Part shown: in pieces, positions 25,676 through 34,173 of the stretch | Numbering within the stretch: position 1 is the first letter of the stretch | How the letters are laid out: each line of letters begins with the position of its first letter | Source: Roseiarcus sp963842835 | Lineage (GTDB): Bacteria > Pseudomonadota > Alphaproteobacteria > Rhizobiales > Beijerinckiaceae | Length of the DNA stretch: 64,000 nucleotides | Reading direction: 5' to 3' | Assembly (NCBI GenBank): GCA_963842835.1 | Contig: CAWJIB010000009.1 | Location: 806,001-870,000, forward strand | Notes under the pieces: model-generated | Databases searched by the model: none | What the model was told of the DNA's origin: nothing | Seen by the model: only the letters and a program-made list of their open reading frames with translations | Made by a program: the position numbers and the translations under genes

Positions 25676-26233
25676 ATGGCAATGACAATCAGCCCCAATG
25701 AAGCCGGCGCGATGCTCGCGGACGTCGACGCGGTCGTCGCCAGGGTCAAGCAATCGCGGATTTATCGTCGCGCCGGCGAGATTACGATCCTGTGGGGCGC
25801 GATCATTGTCCTGGGACATCTGGTCGCCATGGCGGCGCCGCGCTGGGCGCTTTGGGAATGGCGCGCGGCGGACTCGCTCGGCGTCGCCGCGACGCTCGTC
25901 CTCATGTTGCGGGGACGCTCCTCGGCCGGAAGGCGATTCCCGTTGCGCCTGCTCGGCGCCTTCGCGCTCTTTTTCGTCTTCGGTTTCGCGTGGAGCGACC
26001 TGATCGGCCGGTTCGGGCCGCGCGAGCTCGACGCCTTCTGGCCGACCCTGTTCCTGTTCGGCTACGCGCTCGCCGGCCTTTGGTTCGGCGCCGCCTTCGC
26101 GGCGCTGGGCCTGGCCCTGACCGGGCTCATCCTGGCGGGATACTTTTGGTCGGGCGAATGGTTCAACCTGTGGCTCGCCGTCGTCAACGGCGGCGGCTTC
26201 GTGCTGTGCGGCCTGTGGATGCGGCGGGCCTAA
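25676..26233 (+). CDS. Small membrane protein of unknown function
   Basis: 185 residues. The N-terminal 30 residues are soluble and charged (DADVARVKQSRIYRRAG-like), followed by about five hydrophobic segments and a short Arg tail. No family is recognised. Proteins of this form often sit immediately before a small winged-helix regulator, as here, with four bases between this stop and the regulator's ATG. That makes the pair look like a membrane partner plus transcription factor. The function is unknown. Confidence 0.7.
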   Translation: MAMTISPNEAGAMLADVDAVVARVKQSRIYRRAGEITILWGAIIVLGHLVAMAAPRWALWEWRAADSLGVAATLVLMLRGRSSAGRRFPLRLLGAFALFFVFGFAWSDLIGRFGPRELDAFWPTLFLFGYALAGLWFGAAFAALGLALTGLILAGYFWSGEWFNLWLAVVNGGGFVLCGLWMRRA

Positions 26234-26237
26234 CGCG

Positions 26238-26534
26238 ATGAACGCCCCCGACGAAACGATCCACCAACCCGTCCGCCTGCGCATCATGGCCGCTCTGACC
26301 GCGCTGTGCGCGAGCGACGAGGGGCTCGATTTCGCGCGCCTGAAATCGCTGACCGGCGCGACCGACGGCAATCTCGGCGCCCATGTCGATCATCTCGCGC
26401 GCGCCGGCTACGTAGAGGTCAGCAAAGCCTTCGTCGCGCGCCGTCCGCGCACCACCGTCAAGGCGAGCCCCGCCGGCCGCGCCGCCTTCGAGCGGCATGT
26501 CGCGTTCCTGCGCGAGATCATCGCGCGGACATGA
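26238..26534 (+). CDS. Winged-helix transcriptional regulator (HTH_34/ArsR-like)
   Basis: 98 residues with the pattern IHQPVRLRIMAALTAL - LDFARLKSLTGATDGNLGAHVDHLARAGYVEV - FVARRPRTTVKASPAGRAAFERHVAFL. This is the small DNA-binding family (PF13601) of MarR/ArsR-like dimers, without an effector domain or metal-binding Cys. It is the last gene of the four-gene operon and probably controls it, perhaps through the repeats at 23995-24021. The ATG lies four bases after the preceding stop. Confidence 0.85.
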   Translation: MNAPDETIHQPVRLRIMAALTALCASDEGLDFARLKSLTGATDGNLGAHVDHLARAGYVEVSKAFVARRPRTTVKASPAGRAAFERHVAFLREIIART

Positions 26535-26672
26535 GCGGCGAGCCGCGGCGCCGCGGTCAAAACAATTTTCCATCCGCTGACCTCGGAAAGCGCCGTGGAT
26601 TCCTGATATGACGCATTTCTTCAAACGAAGCGGCGCGCGTTTCGCCGCGAAGCGCTGTTGGGAGAGTCGCCG

Positions 26673-27875
26673 ATGTCCGAGGCCTTCTTGAGCCACACGC
26701 GGTCGGTCTTGAGCGAGATCGAGGCCGCCGGCCTGACCAAGCGCGAGCGGCTCATCGTCGGCCCGCAGGGCGGGCGGATACGCGTCGCCGGCGGCGCGGG
26801 GACGCGCGAGATGGTCAATCTCTGCGCCAACAATTACCTCGGCCTCGCCAATCATCCCGAAATCGTCGCGGCGGCCAAGCAGGCGCTCGACGAATTCGGT
26901 TTCGGCATGGCCTCGGTGCGCTTCATCTGCGGCGCGCAGACGCAGCATCGCGAACTCGAGCTGGCGATCGCCCGGCATCTGGGCAAGGACGACGCCATTC
27001 TGTTCGCCGCCTGTTTCGACGCCAACGGCGGCGTGTTCGAGCCGCTGCTCGGCGCCGAGGATGCGATCATCTCCGACAGCCTCAACCACGCCTCGATCAT
27101 CGACGGCGTCCGCCTGAGCAAGGCGCGCCGCTACCGCTACGCCACCTCCGACATGAACGAACTCGAGGACCGGCTCAAAGAGGCCGATGCGGCGGGCGCG
27201 CGCTTCAAGCTGATCGCCACCGACGGCGTGTTCTCGATGGACGGCGCCGTCGCCAATCTTCGGGACATCTGCGCTCTCGCCGAGCGTTACGGCGCGCTGA
27301 CGCTGGTCGACGATTGCCATGCGACCGGCCATCTCGGCGAAAAGGGCCGCGGCACGCCGGCGCTGACCGGCGTCGGCGCCCGTGTCGACATCGTCACCGG
27401 CACGTTCGGCAAGACGCTCGGCGGCGGCATGGGCGGCTTCGTCGCCGCGGCGCAGCCGATCGTCGATCTCTTACGCCAGCGCGCGCGGCCCTATCTCTTC
27501 TCCAACAGCCTCGCGCCGGCTGTGGTCGGCGGCTCGCTCAAGGCGCTGGATATCGCCATCGCCGCGGACGACCGGCGGGCGCTGCTGCAAGCTCATGCGC
27601 GCCGCTTCCGCGCCGGCGTCGAGCGGGCGGGCTTTTCCGTGCTGCCAGGCGAAACGCCGATCATTCCGGTGATGCTCGGCGAGGCGCGGCTCGCACAGGA
27701 TCTGGCTCACGCGCTCGACGAGCGCGGGATCTATGTCGCCGGTTTCTTCTTCCCGGTCGTGCCGAAAGGCGCCGCGCGCATCCGGACGCAAATGTCGGCG
27801 GCGCTAACGCCTGAAGACGTCGACTTCGCCGTGTCGGCGTTCGCAGACGCCGGAAAGGCGCTCGGAATCCTGTGA
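26673..27875 (+). CDS. kbl: Glycine C-acetyltransferase (2-amino-3-ketobutyrate CoA ligase)
   Basis: A 400-residue PLP enzyme of the alpha-oxoamine synthase family. Seen: NLCANNYLGLANHPEIV near the N-terminus, FICGAQTQHRELE, DSLNHASIIDG, the TDGVFSMDGAVANL segment, VDDCHATGHLG (PLP Asp/His) and GTFGKTLGGGMGG with the PLP-binding Lys. It converts 2-amino-3-ketobutyrate and CoA to glycine and acetyl-CoA. ATG 26673 follows GGGAGAG. tdh begins 16 bases downstream, so threonine goes to glycine through the pair. In a serine-cycle methylotroph this could feed glycine, but that is speculation. Confidence 0.96.
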   Translation: MSEAFLSHTRSVLSEIEAAGLTKRERLIVGPQGGRIRVAGGAGTREMVNLCANNYLGLANHPEIVAAAKQALDEFGFGMASVRFICGAQTQHRELELAIARHLGKDDAILFAACFDANGGVFEPLLGAEDAIISDSLNHASIIDGVRLSKARRYRYATSDMNELEDRLKEADAAGARFKLIATDGVFSMDGAVANLRDICALAERYGALTLVDDCHATGHLGEKGRGTPALTGVGARVDIVTGTFGKTLGGGMGGFVAAAQPIVDLLRQRARPYLFSNSLAPAVVGGSLKALDIAIAADDRRALLQAHARRFRAGVERAGFSVLPGETPIIPVMLGEARLAQDLAHALDERGIYVAGFFFPVVPKGAARIRTQMSAALTPEDVDFAVSAFADAGKALGIL

Positions 27876-27891
27876 TCTCGGAGACAAAACG

Positions 27892-28935
27892 ATGAAAGCG
27901 CTGGTCAAGGAAAAGCCGGAGCCGGGCCTGTGGCTGCGCGAGCAGCCGAGGCCGCAGATCGGGCCGGACGACGTGCTGGTGAAGGTGCACAAGACCGGCA
28001 TCTGCGGCACGGACGTGCATATCTTCAATTGGGATGAATGGGCGCAGAAGACGATCCCGACGCCGATGACGATCGGCCACGAATACGCCGGCGAAATCGT
28101 CGAGCTCGGCGCGAACGTGCGGCGCCTGAAGATCGGCCAGCGCGTGTCGGGCGAAGGGCATGTGATCGGCATGAGGAGCCGCGCCTCGCGCGGCGGGCGC
28201 TATCATCTCGATCCCGAAACGCGCGGCATCGGCGTCAACATCCCCGGCGCCTTCGCCGAATTCGTGCGGGTGCCGGCATTCAACATCGTGCCGCTGCCTG
28301 ACGACGTCGACGACGAGCTCGGCGCCATTCTCGATCCGCTTGGCAACGCGGTCCACACCGCGCTGACCTACGACCTCGTCGGCGAAGACGTGCTGATCAC
28401 CGGCGCCGGGCCGATCGGCATCATGGCCGGCGCCGTCGCGCGTCACGTCGGGGCGCGGCATGTGGTGATCACCGACATCAATCCGCGCCGCCTGGCGCTG
28501 GCCGCCTCGGTCGCCGACGTCGTGACAGTCGACGTCGCGCGCGAGGACCTGCGCGAGGTGATGGGCCGGCTCAAGATGACCGAAGGGTTCGATGTCGCGC
28601 TCGAAATGAGCGGCGCTCCGGCCGCCTTCGATCAACTGCTCGAATTGGTGGTGACTGGCGGGCGCGTCGCGCTGCTCGGCCTGCCGGCGAAGCCGGCCTT
28701 GATCGACTGGAGCAAGGTCATCTTCAAGCAGCTCACCCTCAAGGGGATCTACGGGCGCGAGATGTTCGAGACCTGGCACAAGATGATCGCGATGCTGCAG
28801 AGCGGCCTCGACGTGCGCAAGGTCATCACCCACCGCCTGCCGGCGAGCGATTTCCTCGCGGGGTTCGAGATCATGCGGCGCGGCGAATGCGGCAAGATCG
28901 TGCTGGATTGGACCGACGCCGGCAAGGCGCCGTGA
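27892..28935 (+). CDS. tdh: L-threonine 3-dehydrogenase, lacking the structural zinc cysteines
   Basis: 347 residues of the zinc MDR family. The catalytic-zinc residues Cys38, His63 and Glu64 and the relay Thr40/His43 are in the E. coli positions (GICGTDVHIFNWDEW, GHEY). The Rossmann motif GAGPIGIMAG, the YGREMFETWHKM segment and the EMSGAP region agree with Tdh. Oddly, the structural-zinc lobe, normally with four Cys (93, 96, 99, 107 in E. coli numbering), reads Gly93, Ser96, Ser99, Asp107, so this zinc site is lost. It works with Kbl, encoded 16 bases upstream. A GNAT gene overlaps its stop. Confidence 0.95.
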   Translation: MKALVKEKPEPGLWLREQPRPQIGPDDVLVKVHKTGICGTDVHIFNWDEWAQKTIPTPMTIGHEYAGEIVELGANVRRLKIGQRVSGEGHVIGMRSRASRGGRYHLDPETRGIGVNIPGAFAEFVRVPAFNIVPLPDDVDDELGAILDPLGNAVHTALTYDLVGEDVLITGAGPIGIMAGAVARHVGARHVVITDINPRRLALAASVADVVTVDVAREDLREVMGRLKMTEGFDVALEMSGAPAAFDQLLELVVTGGRVALLGLPAKPALIDWSKVIFKQLTLKGIYGREMFETWHKMIAMLQSGLDVRKVITHRLPASDFLAGFEIMRRGECGKIVLDWTDAGKAP

Positions 28936-29453
28936 CGGCTGAGGTCGGCTCGGCGATGCGTGCGCAGTCCCCCGACGCGAAGGCGGGCTTTCGCCTGCGC
29001 GCGCTGCGCGTCGAGGACGCGGGCGCGGCGGCCGGCCTCATCCGCGAGGCCTTCGCGGCGCAAAGCGTCGCGACCGATCCGCCGTCCTCGGCGCTGCGCG
29101 AAACCGCGACGAGCGTCGCCGCGCATCTGACCGAAGGCGGCGGCGCGACGCTCGAAGCGGGCGGCGATCTGATCGGCTTGGTGCTGTGGGCGGAGCGCGA
29201 CAATGGGCTCTATCTCGGCCGCCTCGCGGTCCGGCCGTCATGGCGCGGGCGCGGCGCGGCGCGTGCGCTTATCGCGGCCGGCGAGACGGAAGCGCGCCGG
29301 CTCGCTCTGCCGCGCCTGCATCTTCGCGTGCGCCTCGCGCTGGACGAGAATCGACGCCTTTTCTCGGCCTGCGGCTTCGTGCCGACCCGGCAAGGCGCTC
29401 ATCCCGGCTATGCCGAGGCGACGTATCTGGTGATGGAAAAGGCGCTGCGTTAG
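28932..29453 (+). CDS. GNAT-family N-acetyltransferase
   Basis: About 173 residues. The acetyl-CoA-binding motif A is clear: LYLGRLAVRPSWRGRGAARALIAAGE (beta4 followed by the R-G-x-G-x-A loop), preceded by LIGLVLWAE and followed by LRVRLALDENRRLFSACGFV, the motif B helix. The substrate cannot be told. The GTG at 28932 overlaps the tdh stop (GTGA), so it is probably the third gene of kbl-tdh. An ATG at 28956 is an alternative start. Confidence 0.85.
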   Translation: MTAEVGSAMRAQSPDAKAGFRLRALRVEDAGAAAGLIREAFAAQSVATDPPSSALRETATSVAAHLTEGGGATLEAGGDLIGLVLWAERDNGLYLGRLAVRPSWRGRGAARALIAAGETEARRLALPRLHLRVRLALDENRRLFSACGFVPTRQGAHPGYAEATYLVMEKALR

Positions 29454-29503
29454 CTTCGCCTCGTGCGTCGGCCGAACCGCGCCGGCGAGCGGGCGCGGGG
29501 CCG

Positions 29504-30877
29504 CTATTGCGTCGACGCCGCGGCGTTGGGCGCCGCCTTCGGCTTGGCGTCCGCGTGGAGGGAGGCGACGCGCACCGTGTCGGCGGACGCCTGCGGTCCG
29601 GGGGCGCCGAGCGCCGCGTCGCGTCGCGGGGGCAACGGCGCGTCGGTCGGGATGGGCTGCTCCGGTTCGAAGACGCGAATCGCGGGGCTGTCGCCGCCGC
29701 CGAACCACTTCTTGACCATGCTCTGGCCGCCGTCGGCGACGCCGCCGACGAAAGCGAACGGCGAGGCCGGCGGGGAGGCCGGGGCCGACGTCGTCGCTGC
29801 GGCGGTGGGCGCAGGCGCAGGTCCAGGCGCGCGCGCCGGCGCGGCGGCGCTCGGTCGCGCGTCGGCGCTCGCGACCTTGATCACGGCGGGGACGGGCTTG
29901 CCCGAATTGTCGAGCGGGATCTCGGTCGGCCCGCTCGCCAGCGCGTCGGGGTCGCTGACGTCCAGGTCGCGACCGGCGAAGGCGGCGTTCTGCCCGCCGT
30001 CCTGATAGACGATGCGCACCGGCTTGACGCCTTGTGCGACGAGCGCGGCGACGGCGTCGTCGTCGCTCGATTCCTTGGCCGCGACGTCGCCCTCGACCTG
30101 ATCGTCGCGTTGCAGCGTCGGGCAGGGCTGGCTCGCCTCGACTTCGCCGTTCGCGGTGGCGCCGAAGACATAGTGCTTGCCGCAGACCAGCACCGAAGGT
30201 TCGCTCTTCGTCACTTCGAAGTGATCAGCGCCGTTCTTCAACTCTTTCCAGAAAGCGATGTTGGGATCGAGCCGATGCTTGGCGAGATTCTCGGCCGTCA
30301 TCCGGAAAGGATAGGACTGCATCTGGATCGCGCGCTCGCCGCCGTTGAAAGCCTCGCGCGCGATCGCGTAAATCTCGGCGATTTGCGCGTCGGTCATCGA
30401 GAAGCAGCCCGCCGACGAACAAACGCCGTGCACCATGATGGCGCCGCCGGTGCGCCCCAGGGCGCGGTCATAGGCGTTGGGATAGCCGACGTTGAAGGAA
30501 AGATAATAGTTCGAGTTCGGGTTCATCTGGCCGGGCGCGATCGTATAGAAGCCCTCGGGCACCTGCCGGTCCCCCTCGCGGGTCTTGGGGCCGAGCTGGC
30601 CCGACCAGCGGCACATCGGATAGGTCTTCAGCAGCGCGTACTGACCATCCGACTTCATTTTCCAGATTTCGAACTCGGCTTCCTGCTTGTAGCTGCGGAT
30701 GAGGACCGGCGCGGACGGCGTCGTTCCGATCTTGTCCATCAGCGCAAGCGTCTCGTTGGGGATCGGACGTAAGGAGCGGCCGGAGCCCGCCTCGAGCGCG
30801 TCCTGGCACCCCGCCACAAGCGCGCCGGCCGCAACGGCGAGGCTCAGCGCAAGTAACCGCTTCCGCCAGTGATTCAA
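29504..30877 (-). CDS. YafK/DpaA-type L,D-transpeptidase-family lipoprotein
   Basis: 457 residues with a lipoprotein signal (LVAGC, lipidated Cys24). The catalytic domain (about 40-240) contains FEIWKMKSDGQYALLKTYPMCRWSGQLGPK, the YAL-type substrate loop, GGAIMVHG and VCSSAGCFSMTD with the nucleophile Cys, as in the YafK (DpaA/LdtF) branch. In E. coli that enzyme releases Braun lipoprotein from peptidoglycan instead of cross-linking. A 200-residue C-terminal extension, rich in Ala/Pro and low in complexity, is not part of the family domain and may act as a wall spacer. It is monocistronic. Confidence 0.85.
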   Translation of the reverse strand: MNHWRKRLLALSLAVAAGALVAGCQDALEAGSGRSLRPIPNETLALMDKIGTTPSAPVLIRSYKQEAEFEIWKMKSDGQYALLKTYPMCRWSGQLGPKTREGDRQVPEGFYTIAPGQMNPNSNYYLSFNVGYPNAYDRALGRTGGAIMVHGVCSSAGCFSMTDAQIAEIYAIAREAFNGGERAIQMQSYPFRMTAENLAKHRLDPNIAFWKELKNGADHFEVTKSEPSVLVCGKHYVFGATANGEVEASQPCPTLQRDDQVEGDVAAKESSDDDAVAALVAQGVKPVRIVYQDGGQNAAFAGRDLDVSDPDALASGPTEIPLDNSGKPVPAVIKVASADARPSAAAPARAPGPAPAPTAAATTSAPASPPASPFAFVGGVADGGQSMVKKWFGGGDSPAIRVFEPEQPIPTDAPLPPRRDAALGAPGPQASADTVRVASLHADAKPKAAPNAAASTQ

Positions 30878-31033
30878 CGTCGTTGGTTCCTAACTCGCCC
30901 GGATTCGCTTAGCGGATCATCGCAAAAAAGTCCATGCGCCATTAAGCGCCCTTAACCTTTCCGCGGCCTTAACCCCGCCGCGCTCTGAGGGGCGCCATGG
31001 TGAAGGCCTTATTAAAGCGAACCCAATCGCGGT

Positions 31034-31987
31034 TCATGCCTTCCGCCCGATGCTCAGGAACTTCGCCGCCCGCGATTCGCGCAGATCGTCACGCGACATG
31101 TTTCCCAGCGCCTCGAGAGCCGCGCCGACGGCGCGCCCCGTCGCGGCGATCGCCGCCGCAGGATCGCGATGCGCGCCGCCGAGAGGCTCCTGCACGATCG
31201 CGTCGATGATGCCGAATTTCAACAAATCCTGCGCGGTGATCCTCATGCTCGTCGCCGCGTCCTGGGCGCGCGAGGAATCGCGCCACAGAATCGAGGCGGC
31301 GGCCTCCGGCGAAGCGACGGTGTAAATGGAATGCTCGAGCATGAGCACCTTATTGCACGCCGCGATCGCCAGGGCGCCGCCGGAGCCTCCCTCGCCGACG
31401 ATGACCGCGACATTGGGCGTCCCGAGCGCGAGGCATGCATCGGTCGCGCGCGCGATCGCCTCCGCCTGGCCGCGCTCTTCCGCGTCGACGCCCGGCCACG
31501 CGCCGGCGGTGTCCACGAGGGAGACGACCGGCAGGTCGAAGCGGTCGGCGAGCTCCATCAAGCGCGCCGCCTTGCGGTAGCCTTCCGGCCGCGCCATGCC
31601 GAAGTTGTGGCGCAGGCGGCTCGCGGTGTCCTCGCCCTTTTCGTGGCCGATGAGGCAGATCGGGCTGCCGCGAAAGCGTCCGAGCCCGCCGACGATCGCG
31701 GCGTCGTCGGCGAATTTCCGGTCGCCGGCCAGGGGCGTGAAGTCCTCGATGAGGCCTTTGACGTAGTCGGAGAAATGCGGCCGACCCTGCACGCGCGCCA
31801 CTTGCGTCTTCTGCCACGGCGTCAGCGACGCATAGAGATCGGCCAGCGCCTTGGCGGACCTCGCCTCGAGCTTGGCGACTTCCTCGCCGAGGGCCGGGGT
31901 TTCCCCTTTGGCTGCGAGCGCGCGCAACTCGTCGATGCGCGCGTCGATGTCGGCCACAGGCGTTTCGAAGCTCAGATACGTGCGCAT
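31034..31987 (-). CDS. accA: Acetyl-CoA carboxylase carboxyltransferase alpha subunit
   Basis: 317 residues, the usual AccA length. It starts with an N-terminal helical part (MRTYLSFETPVADIDARIDEL), then TPWQKTQVARVQGRPH, GDRKFADDAAIVGGLGRF, GHEKGEDT, NFGMARPEGYRKAARLMELADRF, SLVDTAGAWPG, the oxyanion segment GEGGSGGALAIA and the EAAASILWRDSSRAQDAA region. With AccD it transfers carboxyl from biotin to acetyl-CoA to give malonyl-CoA. The genes often found beside accA in relatives (xerD, aroK) were not seen; the upstream 590 bases are gene-free. Confidence 0.96.
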   Translation of the reverse strand: MRTYLSFETPVADIDARIDELRALAAKGETPALGEEVAKLEARSAKALADLYASLTPWQKTQVARVQGRPHFSDYVKGLIEDFTPLAGDRKFADDAAIVGGLGRFRGSPICLIGHEKGEDTASRLRHNFGMARPEGYRKAARLMELADRFDLPVVSLVDTAGAWPGVDAEERGQAEAIARATDACLALGTPNVAVIVGEGGSGGALAIAACNKVLMLEHSIYTVASPEAAASILWRDSSRAQDAATSMRITAQDLLKFGIIDAIVQEPLGGAHRDPAAAIAATGRAVGAALEALGNMSRDDLRESRAAKFLSIGRKA

Positions 31988-32577
31988 ATGACCTTACAGC
32001 GGAGGCGCCCTAAGGCGATGGCGCGCGAAACTGGCGACAAGCGCCGACGAAGTCAAGGCGGCGCCCGGCGGCGCCCGGCGTTGCATCTTGGGATACGCGC
32101 GCGCCTCGAGGCCGAGGGCTTGGAGAGACCGCGCTGGCGTTCGGCCGCCGAAGCCCGGGACCTGAGTGCCGAGCGCAAGACCCTCGCCCGTCTTGGGCGA
32201 CGGCAGGCGGCGACGGGGGAGCGCGCGGTCGAGACGGATGGCGTTGCAGCGGACGACCGCTGCGGTGCAAGCGTCGAATGCATGTTCGCGGATTGCCGGT
32301 CGGCGCAGGTCGAATATCTCGTCAGCCCGCCTAATGCGCGCACGCAGACTGAACTCGAGGCCTCACCGTCGAGCAGTCGCGGCGGGCTCAAAACATCCGG
32401 GCGGCCCCTGGATATAACTTCCGCCAAGGGACGTCGCTCGTCCACGGAGCGCGCGGACAGCCGCCGGCGGCCAATTCGGCGGATCCTGCAGGCGCCGACC
32501 TCAGAAAGTCGCGCAGTTCGTGGTTTAGCAAATCCCGTTCGGCAAGGCCGAGGCCGATAGCGAGAGATAATTAACAA
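31988..32577. other. Gene-free stretch upstream of accA
   Basis: About 590 bases with only Arg/Pro-rich chance frames on both strands and no motif I can name. A gene at this place in relatives is often xerD, but no recombinase motif (the R-H-R-Y pattern) could be found in any frame. It adjoins the lower-GC segment that follows. Confidence 0.45.
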
Positions 32578-33102
32578 TTACAGATTAAAGCCAAGATTAA
32601 CGCCAAACGCCTCAATGCCGGGATTGAAACGGCTTATGCTCGCGTTCGATCTGTGCTCTATATAGGCCGACAATCTCCAGCCGCCCTTCTGGACGATGCC
32701 AATTTCAAGTTGGCTGCGGAACTCAACTACGCTCCCGAGATCAATTTGACCTTGTTTATACAAGCCAGGCAAAAAACTGCCGCCGATAAAAAAAGCTTTA
32801 TCATTGCTGATGGACCAATATTTTTCATAATCGATGCCCGCGCCCGCCCACAAATCCCCGCGAGCGGACGCCGTGACGGCAATGCGTGGCTTGAAACAAT
32901 CCCACGTCAGCCCGCCGTAGATATATTCCGCGCGAACCTCGGGATAAAACAGCTTCGCCTCGTCGAGTTTCATCAATTCCGATGTGCCGATAATTCCGTA
33001 AGAATCGGAACGCAATTCAGCCAAGGACGCCCGATCGATCGAATTCGGGAGAGCGACAATGCCGCCAAAAATTCCAAGTACAACAAAAATCGGCGCCACC
33101 AT
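32578..33102 (-). CDS. PagL-like acyloxyacyl hydrolase (lipid A deacylase)
   Basis: 174 residues with an N-terminal hydrophobic signal (MVAPIFVVLGIFGGIVALP) and a small beta-barrel. The C-terminus reads YIEHRSNASISRFNPGIEAFGVNLGFNL: the PagL signature with His and Ser of the catalytic pair in HxSN and the Glu in NPGIE. PagL removes the 3-O-acyl chain from lipid A in the outer membrane. The gene has clearly lower GC and more A/T-ending codons (AAT, ATT, TTT) than its neighbours, which suggests transfer. ATG 33102 has AAGGGG upstream. It stands alone. Confidence 0.78.
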   Translation of the reverse strand: MVAPIFVVLGIFGGIVALPNSIDRASLAELRSDSYGIIGTSELMKLDEAKLFYPEVRAEYIYGGLTWDCFKPRIAVTASARGDLWAGAGIDYEKYWSISNDKAFFIGGSFLPGLYKQGQIDLGSVVEFRSQLEIGIVQKGGWRLSAYIEHRSNASISRFNPGIEAFGVNLGFNL

Positions 33103-33375
33103 TCTGATGCCCCTTATCAGAATCCATTACCCTAACTGCTATCGGTTCCTGATCGAGGTCGGGCCGTTGGCCGGCGCCGATTTCAGGAACTTTTTCACTT
33201 TCTCGGCGCCGCGTTTTTCGCGTGTGACTTACGGTCTTTAACAGCATTTTATTATGATGCGGGCGTCCGTCAATGTCCAAAACGGACTTCCCGCAGATAC
33301 TCGATGAGATCAGGCGACGTCGTTTCGAATAAAGGGCGCCGCCACCCCAGCGCGATCTTACTGAAATTATTGTCA

Positions 33376-33839
33376 TTATTTCACATTGCGCGCAAGATCG
33401 CGCGACGCCGAAGCGGGCAAGGCGCCAAAGGGCGCGCTCGGTTGATATAAAATCCTTCGCGCAACTCGGGGACGCCTGTTTTGTCGGCGCTGGCGACCAG
33501 TTGCAAGGTGCGCGTCGAGATCCCCATCTCTTTTTCTGCTTCCGGCTGTGGAATAGAAGCCTGCACCGGTGCCGAGTTTTTCGACGGACGATGGTCGCGG
33601 CGCGCATCGCCAACATGCGTCAGGCCGAGCGCACCGATCTGCAACTTTCCGGCAAGGGACGGAAAGAGTCGCAGCCCGAGGCGGCGATGGTCGGCGCGCG
33701 CATCGCCAATCTGCCGAATGGCGTGCGTCCCACCTCGGCAAATTTGCCAGGGTCATCCGCCACGCAGCCCGAGGCCGCGTCGGGCGACTACGCGCTGATC
33801 ATTGATCGCGTCATCGCCGAGGTTGAGGCTCCGAAGTGA
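33376..33839. pseudogene. Decayed ParB-like partition/phage modules on both strands
   Basis: On the plus strand (33591-33839) two in-frame 96-base units begin MVAARIANM and MVGARIANL and end SQPEAA and TQPEAA; the DNA shares GCGCGCATCGCCAA at the starts and GCAGCCCGAGGC at the ends. On the minus strand (about 33560-33440) a segment reads QPEAEKEMGISTRTLQ followed by GVPELREG. In intact ParB-like proteins of plasmids and phages such pieces normally follow each other on one strand. Here they are split and inverted with no complete gene, so I call it a rearranged remnant. The homology is from memory of that family. Confidence 0.5.
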
Positions 33840-33849
33840 GGCGCAACCA

Positions 33850-34173
33850 TCACATTGATTGCACGGCGCACGCCGCTGAACCTGTCGCTGGATGTCCACA
33901 AAGCGCGTCAACCGCCTCGAAGGCGATGCCCATATGACCACTGTGCGTCCAAATTCGACGCGCGCGATGCTTTGTGTCTGCAGCTGTGCCGCCGTGGATC
34001 AGCAGCTCAAACTCCGATGGAACAATGGACAAGTCGTCCGCATCTAAGCGTGCGCCTAAAAGCGAGATGTTGCGCACGACAGCATCAAGCGAACTGGTGT
34101 TGCCATTGAGAAACAATCGCGCACTTAAATAGCACTTTCGCCGCTCGGCGGCGCGTCGTTCGTAGTCGTCCAT
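33850..34173 (-). CDS. PilZ-domain protein (c-di-GMP binding)
   Basis: 107 residues forming one PilZ domain. The RxxxR element is in YERRAAERRKC at the N-terminus and the (D/N)xSxxG element in VRNISLLGARL, with SEFELLIHGG and the closing IWTHSGHMGIAFE strand. Both c-di-GMP binding elements are present, so it should bind the messenger. ATG 34173 was chosen because the domain starts there, with GGGAG upstream. Whether it acts on the nearby Flp pilin system is a guess. The C-terminal 15 residues are outside the domain. Confidence 0.8.
   Translation of the reverse strand: MDDYERRAAERRKCYLSARLFLNGNTSSLDAVVRNISLLGARLDADDLSIVPSEFELLIHGGTAADTKHRARRIWTHSGHMGIAFEAVDALCGHPATGSAACAVQSM

Noticed and set aside
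32053..32577. Minus-strand frame of 174 codons upstream of accA, considered as xerD
   Set aside because: No tyrosine-recombinase motif in this or any other frame; composition is typical of chance frames.
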